From contig NC_081146.1 of NCBI RefSeq assembly GCF_958295425.1, forward strand, positions 10,710,985 to 10,774,984: DNA of 64,000 nucleotides, written 5' to 3'. Made by a program: the position numbers and the translations under genes. Every line of letters begins with the position of its first letter. Positions within the stretch are counted from its first letter, which is position 1. Shown here piece by piece: positions 42,250 to 53,068 of this stretch. Origin of the DNA: Solea solea (lineage: Eukaryota; Chordata; Actinopteri; Pleuronectiformes; Soleidae). The notes under the pieces are model-generated. The model saw nothing but the letters and a program-made list of their open reading frames with translations. It had not been told where the DNA came from and did not search any database.

Positions 42250-43117
42250 GACTTATATGCAACCCAGTGGAGAGGATGATGTCCTGTCTGAAGGATATCA
42301 ATCTAAGGGAAATAACAATAATAACATCAATAGTAATGTTAATAAAACCTCAATATCATTCGTTCGTTTCTTGCATATATACATTTTTTTTTCTGACACT
42401 TGAACAATTCCATCATACAAGACAGTGATAATTAGTTACAGACCTTGTTGCACAATATAGTGTCAACGACATCACATTTTAGCAACAGTTAGCCCGGCGA
42501 CCGATACATTAAACGCACCAACATACCGTACACATTCAAACAATCACACAAACGATAATTTGACGGACTAATAGGAGTCAACCACCGCATTTTTACGCGA
42601 AATGGAATCCCAAACTCCACATGGTTATAGAATAAAACCCTGGTAACATTAATCAAAAATACACTGAGCTGATGACGTGTTGAGTGAAAACCTTTGTTCA
42701 AACTAAAGCTACACTCAAATGCATTTACACAGTACATTTGCTAATATTTTTGTCTTCTTTGCTAACTTTAGCTGGCTCCCGATAGCATCGCAAAATATTA
42801 CACGTTTGCTAAACTGGGTTAGCAATACGCAGTTACCTCCACGTTAACGCTACTCTGTGAAGAACGGCATTAAATTGATTCTAACCATAAAATTGGACGA
42901 CAATATTAACGAGCATTTTGTACAGTCTTTAACTGTACAGTACATAACTAGCCATATAGCATGAATACTCCCCCGTCTTTTCTTTGGCTGTTAACCCGTT
43001 AGCTAACTTCAAGTCGGTAAATGTTCGGAGGACCTTCGGTAGGTTAGCTATTAGTTGCTATGCGTCTACCGTTACAACCTTTAAAGTTATTTTCTAAATA
43101 TCATTGTATGTACATAC

Positions 43118-43500
43118 CCCGTTATTCATCGAAAACGTGGAGCTTGATGACTCGACGGTGGTCGAGCCACTCCAATAAATCCGCACAACTGGTGCTAGGC
43201 AGCTAGGATTAGCTCGCTAGCTGCAAATACGGCTAGCCCAAAGCTAACACAGCTAACATTAGCCTAGTGCGAGGCTCAAGGTGATAGTCTGGAGAAGCAG
43301 TAGACAAAACAAGGGATGGTGTCGTGTTTGAAGGTTGAAATTACTTACCAGACACACCTCGGACACATTGTTGAAAACCACTTCCCCGTGGTCGCCGGAG
43401 TTAAGTAAAGGGAAACAGCCAGACAACAGGCCGACGCTCAGATCCAGTTTACTTCAACCTGACGCCACTGCCTCCGCTGTTGTTGTTTACAGGCCATGCT
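43118..43500 (-). promoter_or_regulatory. rxrb: Probable rxrb 5' leader exons and promoter region
   Basis: Two good minus-strand donors, GGG|GTATGT (plus-strand ACATAC, exon side from 43118) and CTG|GTAAGT (plus-strand ACTTAC, exon side from 43349), mark likely alternative 5' exons that splice to 42302. The region is locally richer in CpG than its surroundings. No TATA box was recognised. Start sites cannot be set from sequence alone. Confidence 0.45.
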
Positions 43501-44099
43501 GGCTTAGTGCCAGAAGCATCCCTAGAGTCAAAATGTCTCATGAGACCACCCATGCAAGCAGCAGCAGTCATATGATGACAGCACATGTGCAGCTGCATGC
43601 ATTATTTAATCACATTTAGGTATTTGCCCACATATAATTGTTAACATTATTCATATGTAAATACTGTTGGCTGCTTGTCACAAATACAAATAAATATCAT
43701 ACTGTACTTTGCTCTGAAGAAAATCCCACACCTTTTACAATGCATCAAGGCTGCACAATATTAGGAAGACGTGCAATGTCATTGTTAAATATTGCACTGA
43801 CAATTTGACAGGATTTGGATTAATGTTCTGCTTCTGCAAACAAAAATTTGCTGGAATGATGACAAAATCTGACAAGTTAAAAATTAGATAAAGGACTCAC
43901 TCTATCTGTGTGCGCCTCTAGGTTTTGTTACCCCTTGTCAACACCAGTAGTCCTAATAAGGAATAATGAAACAGAACCTAATTTTTGAGGCTGGTTAAAG
44001 TGTAACTATACCTCTGTGTGCATATGGTAATGCACACAGGTATGCTAAGCTGATCCAGATGCACATCTTCACAATTTACTGTAAGGGTCATACATGCAG

Positions 44100-44275
44100 T
44101 GTTGTTATGTAAATAAATACAAATACTTTGTTACTGTACTTAAGTACAAAATACACATATCTCTACTTTGTTATTAGCAACTTTTACTCCACTAAATTTC
44201 CTTTAACTATCTACCAAAGTGGTAAGATACTTGTACTTTTACTCAAGTATCCCTTTAAGTTACACTAGACACTTT
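44100..44275. mobile_element. hAT (Tol2-like) terminal remnant
   Basis: Contains repeated AAGTA/ACTTTTACT motifs (ACTGTACTTAAGTAC, TACTTTTACTCAAGTA) typical of the ends of Tol2-like hAT elements. Ends and duplication could not be set. Confidence 0.45.
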
Positions 44276-45084
44276 ATACTAGACTGCATACATGTTAACT
44301 CTTACTCAAATTTTGCCATTGGCTTCCTTGGTCACCTTCTTGTGTAATCAGCACAAGGCTCATTGTACCAGACTCCTCCCTTCTTATATAAACCTCAGAG
44401 GTGTTGCTTTGTTACCTTTTTCTCGTCATCACTTGGGTGAGGTGTAAGCGATTGAGGAGCATCATCTCAACAAGCACCTGCAGTGGGGGTCTTTCAATCA
44501 GTTGCAACTGGTGTTAAATTCACTACCAGACCACACCCCTGCACTGCTCCCCACTCTCCCTCCCTCACATAGGCCTTATCCACACATAATCAGACCCTTC
44601 CCAATCCCTACACAATCTTTTTCTTTTAATTCTTAAAAAAGTTTCCTGTAAACACAGCATTGTTTAAAGAAATGCCTTTATACACATGACACCCCCCAAA
44701 ACGACTCTAAATGCTGTGGTATTTGAATAAGAGACAGAATGAAGAAAACTGGTAGAACTAAGGAAAGGAACTACGACAAAGCAGATAATCACACGAAAAC
44801 ACAATGGGTAGCGTTTAGAGATTTTCCTACTGTGGGGCCCGTTTGACATAAATAGCATTTTAGTTCTCTCGAAAGCCAATCTGTAACTTATAACTTTTGC
44901 AGATTCTTCTGATTAATTCAGTTAATATGTTTGGTGGCAAGTAACTTTTACATGATATTCCAGCAGTAAAGGTTGCATAAGTGTAAAATATGCAGAGGAG
45001 TTTTTAAGTTAATCTTATGAGTTCACTTTTACAGTGGGTCAAATTTAGAGATAAGATTTGAATTGTGGTTATGTGTTTGTACAA

Positions 45085-45330
45085 GCACCCATCCACCACT
45101 TTATCCTCCTCATGAGGGTCGCAGGGGGCCAATCCCAGCTGACCTACGGCGATAGGCGGGGTACACCCTGGACAGGTTGTCAGTCCACCACAGGGCCAAT
45201 ATAGAGACAAACAACCATCCACTCTCACACTCACACTTATGGGCAATTTACCTAATCCATAAATCTGTATGTTTTTGGACTGCAGGAGGAAACGCACACA
45301 GGGAGAACATGCAAACTCCATGAAGGAACC
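45085..45330 (-). mobile_element. SINE copy, minus strand, head missing
   Basis: Read on the minus strand it has the body (GCATGTTCTCCCTGTGTGCG), GGATTAGGTAAATTGCCC and the tail with TCAGCTGGGATTGG and GGATAAAGTGGTGGATGG. The same family as 19195-19564. The tRNA-like head is not evident. Confidence 0.75.
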
Positions 45331-45409
45331 CCATTCTTCTTGCTGCTAAGGCAAGAGGTGTATACACAAGCGTGTGAATAATTATTATGAGAATATGTGA
45401 ATAAGGCCA

Positions 45410-45615
45410 CACGGTGGTTGTAGTGGTTAGCACTCTTGCCTTTGCAGCAAGAAAACCCGGGTTCAAGCCCTGGATGAAACAAGGGCCAAAAACATGCAAC
45501 ATGGGAATAAGGTAAATTGGACACTCTACATTGACCATAGGTGTGAGAATGATATATGTGACTTGGGTGTCCCAGCCCCCCCATCCCATCACCCTATGTC
45601 AGCTGAGATTGGCAC
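45410..45615 (+). mobile_element. SINE copy, plus strand, internally deleted
   Basis: tRNA-like head GGTTGTAGTGGTTAGCACTC with box B CCCGGGTTCAAGCCC, then a shortened body (AAGGTAAATTGGACACTC) and TATGTCAGCTGAGATTGGC. It faces away from the copy at 45085-45330, head toward its 5' side. Confidence 0.72.
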
Positions 45616-46370
45616 AGCACCACCTGTTTATAATAATTGAATTTGATATAATTTTGATTTTTTTAAAATTATTATTATTTAAATTCGAGTTCAAACAGCC
45701 ACACAAAACATCACAATACTATTTTGTATTATTTGATTGTTTATCCAGTATCACATTTGGGTGAATAATCAAATAAATAAATAATTTAATATTGATTTTT
45801 TTGATACACATAATCAGGTCAGTGCATGCTCTGTCATTAGTCTGAGCACTTAATTATATGTCACTTAATGACAGCAAAGATGTGTTAATAACTGTTGGGT
45901 GTTTCCCCTCCAACGCACTGTCCTTTAATTTAGGACAGGTGTCACCATTTAAAAGAAAGACACTTTTCCTCATTCTTGACAAACCTCGTCACCGATGGAC
46001 AAAATGGCAAAGACTAATTTTCATTAATTAAAAATTCCGATACATTTGTTTCCAAATTAAATGGGTTGCCTACTTGCAATCCTTGCATTTCATAGCAGGC
46101 GTGGCTCTTTTCAGGTATCCTATCATTTTTATTTAATCTCCACACAACACAAAACCATGTAGTGTGCACACAGTACGAGACAGAGGAAAAAAAACTTGTC
46201 AAACCGCTTTGTAATTGCAGCTGTTCTGCAAGACATGTCTCTCAACAAGCCGAGTGGCATTCTTGCTGCGCGCACCTCACGTCAGGAACGGCATGCACTC
46301 ATAACAGAACAGCACATTATTAACAGCACAGTTTTTGGTTCACTGTGATCACGACTAAAACAGTCTCATC

Positions 46371-48414
46371 ATGACGAAAAGGAGTCCAGTTCTGTGTCTG
46401 TTTGTCATCTCAGGTTTGTACATTACATGACCTTTCATACTATTAATGTTTTCTTGTGTGTGATTTCACATTTGTCAATGTGTAATGTCAATTCCTAAAT
46501 GTAGTTAAAAAAGTGAAGGAATGTTACTTTTATGAAAAAAAATATAAATATTTGCATAATTTTTTTTTGCTGTTCTTTTTTACATTTGTGACCATACTTA
46601 TTCCTTGTAATCCCACAGGTTTTTGCTTCTTCACGGGGGTATCCTCACTCTTTCACATTATTGAGCTTTTAAAGAATTATGAGGACGCGAAGAGTTATTG
46701 CAGAGAGATGTACACTGATTTAGGAACAGTTCGCAATTTAGCCGATATGAACGATTTGGTCACGGCGGCGGCTTCAGCCACCACTGTTAGAGCCTGGATA
46801 GGACTGGAGAATGGAGCTGTGTGGAAGTGGCACTGGACTTTGCCTGAACATCAACTAGTGTATTCGAACTGGAGTGAAGGAGAGCCACAAATAAAGAATC
46901 AGGATGCTTGTGCAGCAATGGATGAACATGGCAAGTGGTTTGAAAGTGACTGTGGAGATAAAAGAGGTTTTGTTTGTCACGGTGAGCAAAAACATTCACG
47001 TTAATTTTATTTCACATGGGAAATATCATCACAATGTACAAATGCAGAATCTTACTATATTTAATGTGATATCACACCTTGCAGGCAATGGTGGATCTAC
47101 TGGTCACATTTTTGTTGCCGACTTGACATCGTGGAGGGCTGCTCAGAATCACTGCAGGGGCTTATCATCTGATCTGGTCAGCATATCCTCAGCAGAAGTG
47201 AATGAGGCGGTACTTCGTGTATCTCTGTCACAAAAGGTTTGGATCGGCCTCTTCAAAGATCCCTGGATTTGGTCAGATGGCAGCAGCTCATCATTCCGTA
47301 ACTGGAAACCCGATCAGCCTAACTACCGTAAAGATCAGAACTGTGTTGTTGCAGTATTCAATGATGGAGGGGAGTGGAATGATCTCAAATGCCAAGGCGC
47401 ACGCAAGTTTGTTTGTCAAGGGGGTAAGTTTGTGTTTTTTTACATGTGGAATCACCCTCAATATGATGAGAAAGGTGTATATATTTTAGTTACATTTAAA
47501 TGATTTATAGCGTGACACATTACAGAACAAAATTACCCCTGTCCTCACGTTGTTTACTTTGATCACTGCTTTTTACAGTCAGTCCACTAACTTCAACAAC
47601 CACCCAGACAACGACAGAGACGACGACAACAACCCAACTGTCTACAACTACGACAACTGAAGTAACTTCAACAACCACCCAGACAACTACACAGAAGACC
47701 ACAACAGTCCAAATGTCAACATCTACGACCACTATAGAAACAACTCCCACCACACAGCCAAACACTACAACTCTTACCACCGAACTGATAACACCAAATA
47801 CCACATATACAGCGTACAGTACCTTAAGCACGACACTCAGCAATGTAACCACAGATGCTATTTCTGCATCAACAACACCCATGGGGACATCAGCCCAAAA
47901 CACAACACAGCTTTCATATCCAACGTCCACTGAAACCAGTCCAAGTCCACCTGCAGGTATGTTAACCTTTGGGCCTACAGTTCTTTTTGCACGAGTTTAC
48001 ATCATACATAACAGAACTAAGCACTGTTTCTCTTTGTGTTGTCCACCTAAAGGGAATCTGATATTAATCCAGCAAAGCATGACATGGATTGAAGCTATGG
48101 GTTACTGTAGAGAGCACCATAATGACCTTGTCCATATTACCACCGAAGACATTCAAGAGAAGGTGGCAGAAAAAGCAAAGAACGCCACTTCACCCTACGT
48201 TTGGCTTGGCATACGCTACACCTGTAACTTTGACTTCTGGTTCTGGACGAAGTCGACGTCAGGCTGTTACCAGAACTGGGCTCCTGGAGAAGGAACTGAT
48301 GGGACATATGACTGTGGTGTTACAGGTGCCATTCAGGCCACTGGAGGGCAGCAGTGGGTAGGCTTACCTGAGACAGAAAAACTGAATTTCATCTGCTCTA
48401 CTTGTCCTGACTGA
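46371..48414 (+). CDS. Secreted protein with three C-type lectin domains and mucin-like linker
   Basis: Five exons, 46371-46413, 46619-46981, 47085-47423, 47579-47956, 48053-48414, all joined in phase 1, giving 494 residues. A signal peptide (MTKRSPVLCLFVIS, then GFCFFTGVSS) leads into lectin domain 1 (about 25-135), lectin domain 2 (136-248), a Thr/Ser/Pro-rich segment (249-374, likely heavily O-glycosylated) and lectin domain 3 (375-494). No membrane segment or GPI signal is seen, so it should be secreted. Only domain 2 has both QPN and WND calcium/sugar motifs; domains 1 and 3 lack at least one. Overall it resembles the fish multi-lectin proteins often named mannose-receptor-like or CLEC20A-like; orthology cannot be fixed here. 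Start is the only ATG before the signal-like stretch. Confidence 0.9.
46619..46981 (+). CDS. Lectin gene exon 2: signal end and C-type lectin domain 1
   Basis: Domain with AKSYCREMYTDLGTV, the conserved WIGLENG, WSEGEPQ and CGDKRGFVCH. EPQ replaces EPN, and WFESDC replaces the WND calcium ligands, so sugar binding by the usual site is unlikely. Confidence 0.9.
47085..47423 (+). CDS. Lectin gene exon 3: C-type lectin domain 2
   Basis: Domain with AAQNHCRGLSSDLVSISSAE, VWIGLFKD, WKPDQPNYRKDQNCV and GGEWNDLKC, ending RKFVCQG. QPN plus WND make the calcium-dependent sugar site plausible. QPN is neither the classic EPN (mannose) nor QPD (galactose), so specificity is open. Confidence 0.92.
47579..47956 (+). 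CDS. Lectin gene exon 4: Thr-rich mucin-like segment
   Basis: About 126 residues, mostly Thr, Ser and Pro. An internal near-repeat (TSTTTQTTT, twice, 72 bp apart at about 47589 and 47661) shows growth by short tandem duplication. The minus-strand open frame opposite is only a shadow of the ACA/ACC codons. Confidence 0.9.
48053..48414 (+). CDS. Lectin gene exon 5: C-type lectin domain 3 and stop
   Basis: Domain with AMGYCREHHNDLVHITTED, YVWLGIRYTC and FWFWTKSTSGCYQNWAPGEG; ends FICSTCPD and TGA. It has no EPN/QPD and no WND, so it is a non-calcium-site lectin fold at best. Likely poly(A) signals downstream are ATTAAA near 48629 or AATAAA near 48920. Confidence 0.88.
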
Positions 48415-50451
48415 GTGTAGAGGAACACTGCTACTTTAGAGGGCAATGACACTGCAGTTGTAATGATTCTAAATGAAGAAATAACACCTTTGTGTTGGTT
48501 ATATTTGCATGATTTATTGAGAACCATCTTTTTGACAACTGTATCAAGTCCAGTGGATTTGATGGACCTCAGCAGAGATCTTCACGTATGACGTCAGCTG
48601 CCTTCTCTATTGTTGAGACTGAATTTCATTAAATATGGAAAACGCATGTGGTGTGTAGGAGTGCACATTCACAGTCATGGGCAGCAAAAGAAATGTGGGA
48701 ACATTGATCTGCTCTATGCCTCTCACTGTGGGGTTACCATTTGCATGTTGACCCTTTAGGCTGGGCCTCAATATTGTCTTTTTGAGACCACCAGAGTATG
48801 GCCCTGCTGCCCTCACTGACCTGACCTTCACTAGCAGCCACATGGAGGACAAGAGCTCACAGACTCCCACCTTTCTTTCTGCACACTTGAGGGACATGGG
48901 ATCATCTGTAAAACCCAATAAACATTAGGGTTTTTCTAGATTTTTAGTTGATTAGACACTGTAAAACAACAGGCAATACTGGTTTCACCATTATCACACA
49001 TGCCTGGTAAGGCATATCAGTTGTATATTTACATTTTATTTTACTTTCGCAGCATAAGAAAAGGCTCCTCCCTTTTAAAAAATAAAAATAAAAATAAATA
49101 ATAATAACAACTCCCCATTTACATGTTTGAATGAGCGGTGTTAATGTGTGTAACCCTTGACATGAAAACTCACATAAAATATCACATGCTAAAGAGTTTA
49201 ACTTATGCCTGCTGTTAATTTACATACACCTTTTCCAAGGTCCAATTCAAGCACTGTTAAACATCCACCTTCATACTTTTAAAATGTAACGTAAATGTAC
49301 ATGAATACATACACACTGAAATGGATTGTTTTGGTCTTTTTATCGCAATAAAACAGATGGTATCAAGCTATAAACAACCAATATTGTCTTTCTTACCATG
49401 GGTCCAGGCAGAGGGGATTGCTTTCAGACTTTCAAACTTTCTTTTATTCCTTTCTCTAGTCAGTCTACTAATACAGTCACTTTTTTTAAGCATTTTCCTA
49501 ATCCTAAATTCCTACCGAAAAAATCAAAAAAAATTCCAAGCGTGAACTCAGATAATAATGATTTTCCTATACTGATGTGAGTCCTTAAAACATCAAATTG
49601 ATAATGAGATGATATTCCTACGTATCCCAATATATATTCCTGTTTTGAGAGAGCGGTGATACTTTACAGCACTTGATATTATCCAAGTGCAAGAATACTA
49701 GTTTCGACAGCTTTATATGATTATGTTTGCATCATGGAGTTCAACACTCTCATATAACCACTGACCACCAGTATGTACTATATCTTGTAATCCGCTGCTG
49801 CATTCACATTGAGGGCCTTGTCACTTCTCAATTATCACAGACCATTACACACGAGTGTGTCATAGCTCAGTTTCTCTTTGAATGGGCATTGGTCAGTCAG
49901 CCTCCCATCAGTTCAATGTTAATGTCCCATTGGGTCCAGTCAGCCAGTCGCATCGACAAACCCCCTCAGCAGCTTTTCTCACCCTCATCTCCTCTTGTGT
50001 GCCGTCCAGCTGGCTCTGACCTCTGACCCCTTCACCCTCACTCCTGACCCCCGAGGACATTCCCACGCCACACCCTTTTGTGTACATCTCTCCATGGTAA
50101 CCCAGTGGTCACTCCGTGTGCATTTGCACAGATTATGGTCATAAAAATAGTTCACTTTCACATAGATTGACGTAACACAGCCTTGTTTGGCCCAATATAA
50201 ACTTAAGTAAGAGGTGCTATAAAAATAAAACGTGTATATTAATTGAAGCTGTCTGAACACTTCTCAGAATAAGTATAAGTAATAAGTAAAAACCTTAAAT
50301 GCTGAACCTAAAATGACTACAATTTGTCCAAAGTGTACTCAACTAACAAAAGATATGGAGAGAAATATAGATTTTGAGTATTAATTATGTTCAGTTTGAT
50401 TCAAGACACATCTTTACAATCAAGCGCAATTATTTTTTTAACTATACCTAC

Positions 50452-50454
<3 letters not shown>

Positions 50455-50486
<32 letters not shown>
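50455..50486. repeat. (CT)n microsatellite
   Basis: About 16 CT repeats, followed by more pyrimidine-rich sequence up to about 50540. Confidence 0.9.
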
Positions 50487-50489
<3 letters not shown>

Positions 50490-52336
50490 GTCTCTTGTCT
50501 CTTTGGGTTTTCACCCCTCCGCAGTTCCCTCCCTTCTTTTCCTTCTGTCACTTTCACAGTTAATTGTAGAAAAAGAGATTTTCTCCATTGAGGCCGAGTC
50601 TCTTAGGTAACCCCACTCCTGCATGAAATGAGACAGATAGAGGGCAAGGGACAGAGCGGGGGATATGGACAGACAAACTGAACAAGCAGCGGTTGAGGAC
50701 GGATGCTGAGCAGAGTCTGCGTTTCAACATTTAAAAAAACATTAATGAAAGAATAGAGTTTAATATTTTGTATGCGCGGGGAAACATGATTAATAACTGC
50801 TTTTCTGGGACTACTATCATGACACATTATGTAAGTATTGAAATTGTTTACTTTTTACATTTTTGTGCAAGCTAATATCCAAATACGCCACTTAGTGGCT
50901 CTTGATATCAATTGGTTGATATCATGGTATTTGATGAGAAATATACATTTATTTCTTTTTTTACATTTAATTACTGATAATTTACATTTTGACCGTTTGT
51001 AGATGATTGATATTATGGTGGATATTTTTTTTTTTTTTACATTTGTTTAAATTCAGCAAAAACATTGAATCAGGTTTCACCCCCTGGAATAAGAGATGCT
51101 ACTGATGTTCTTCCAAGGTTTTACAGGGAGTCTGGAGTTGATTGTCCAAACGCAATTCTTGTATTATTTCACTATACCTAGGAGTTGTGGATGGACATCA
51201 TGCCCCTGACTCCTGTTTGCTCCACTTTGCTCTACTTTTGTCAGTTATAAGACAGAAGAGTAACATCTTCATTGATTTAATATTGTGTATTGTGTATTGG
51301 GACTACATAGCAACACCTTTTCCCATGTTTTCTTTAGTAACTACCAACAAATTTGGCCTGTCAATTTAATATCTGTTTTTTCCAATTCACTGAGTTTCCA
51401 GACCCTAGAAATAAACTTTTCAGTTCCTTAATCTGTTTCTTTATTTCTCAAGAGTTGCAGCAAGGCAGCCAGTTTTTAAACTTTTAGTCAAGTTCCAAAA
51501 AGCTAAAAATTGTTCTGTTTTTGTTTCTTTTCTTTTTTTTCCCTGTGTGTGTATGTATGAACATATTATGAAACAAGTAAACTGAACATTTTGATCCGTG
51601 ATAATCTATACAGTATATGTTATAATGTTTGTGGTTGGTGAAGTGGAATGGAACGTATGTATTTACAAAATAAATACTGGATTTAAAGGACCATGATTTA
51701 CTCATTTTAGTTATGTGAATAAATGAAAAAGCTGAGTTATATGTTTTGTTAAGATTCTGGGTTATTGCTGAAAAGTTACACAGAATTTAAATGACAATTC
51801 AATCTTCACAAAATGTTTGAGGAGACCCTTTCAAGGCGGGAAATCGGAACAAAACCAACAGATTTGTTGCATGTTCAGATACAACCAAAGCTGTAAACAT
51901 GTGACACATTCAATTGCCATTTTTAAATGTGAGTTTAAATGTTTAAGTGTTTTATGTTGAATATCATGATGCACCCTGTTAAACAGTGATTTTATTATTT
52001 TCATAAAGACTTTCATGTTGAGAAAATAAAGTCTCTGATCTTGGTCTGTGCGTCTTTGTCATTAATCTTGTTTCCAATTTCCAGATCCTAACTCAATTTG
52101 AAAACTTTTTTTAAATACCAGTCAGCAAAGCGTCAGTGAGCTGATGGACACTCAGAAGAATTACATTACAAAAACATTGCACATGGCATTTGTATAGTGG
52201 GTTGTTTCTGTAGCTAGTGACACAAGAAAGAGACATGAGGAAAATTGTCCTGGACAGAAGTCAGGAAATTTGCAGATTTACTTGATCATCCCTGAATTAT
52301 TAAAGCAATCTGTGCTCAACCTGCCCCAAACCAAAA

Positions 52337-52408
52337 GAGCCAAAACTCCATCCATCCAGCTATTTTCTACCGCTTTATCCTCCACATGAGGGGGGTGAGC
52401 CAAAACTC
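52337..52408 (-). mobile_element. 5'-truncated SINE tail with 12-bp duplication
   Basis: Only 48 bp of the SINE tail (52349-52396; minus strand reads CATGTGGAGGATAAAGCGG and ends in GGATGGATGG). It is flanked by perfect GAGCCAAAACTC at 52337-52348 and 52397-52408. A clean example of LINE-driven insertion that stopped early. Confidence 0.85.
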
Positions 52409-53068
52409 AGTTTCTTGTAAATCACATGATTTGTGGGAATCCAGCTGACTGGCAATAAACCAATGAGAGAATGATTACACATTGTGAAATAATAACAAAC
52501 AATGTTCACGCTACAAGCCAAGAAGCGCTTCAAAATTGACTTAGATATAAAATCACAGTTGACCAAATTGCTTTACAAAATAAAAGCATTACAGACACAT
52601 TGCATTAAAAAACTAGTTCATGAAACATAATTCAAAACATGAAAACACACAAGAATAAAAAGTGAATTAAAAGAATGAAAACTGTCACCACATTACCGGG
52701 TATTAAAAGCCATTCTGAATAAATATATTTTAAGTTTGGATTTAAACATTTACAGCCATAGTTATAGCCATATAAATCTATATTGTTAATGTGGTCGTTC
52801 AGATTTTCTTCTATACATGTAAATGTGTGCAAACTGATGCTCATACACAGCATGATGATTATTATTTTTTTTTCAGATTATGTTTTGCCCTTTGGCACAT
52901 GCTAATGTGCCACATTTGATATTTCTTCATTTTGTCAGAAGGGAAATAACAGAGGGAGGGGGGCTGGGGGACTAACTAAAGCATCCACTGATTGAGAAAT
53001 AGAGGGATAAACATTACACAAAACCTCAGTTGATGTGAATCCTGTGTCAGAGCAATAGAAGCTGCACA

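Larger units (their letters stand above)
43501..46370. other. Intergenic region rxrb to lectin gene
   Basis: No gene recognised. Contains a hAT/Tol2-like remnant near 44100-44270 and two opposed SINE copies (45085-45330 and 45410-45615). The lectin promoter should lie in the last few hundred bases, but no clear TATA box was seen. Confidence 0.5.
48415..53068. other. Intergenic region, lectin gene to C4-like gene
   Basis: 4.6 kb without a recognisable gene or RNA. It holds a (CT)n run (50455-50486), a 48-bp truncated SINE (52349-52396) and AT-rich sequence. The C4-like promoter should lie just before 53069; no TATA box or clear element was recognised. Confidence 0.5.

Noticed and set aside
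43335..43619. Plus-strand 94-codon open frame opposite the rxrb leader
   Set aside because: No known domain, lies across the likely rxrb 5' exon and promoter, and no splice partner was found.
47520..47930. Minus-strand Val-rich open frame of 136 codons
   Set aside because: Mirror image of the ACA/ACC-rich mucin-like exon.
50603..50827. Possible first exon of an unknown gene near 50630-50820
   Set aside because: Some exon-like composition, but no splice partner, no conserved peptide and no start context convincing enough to call.
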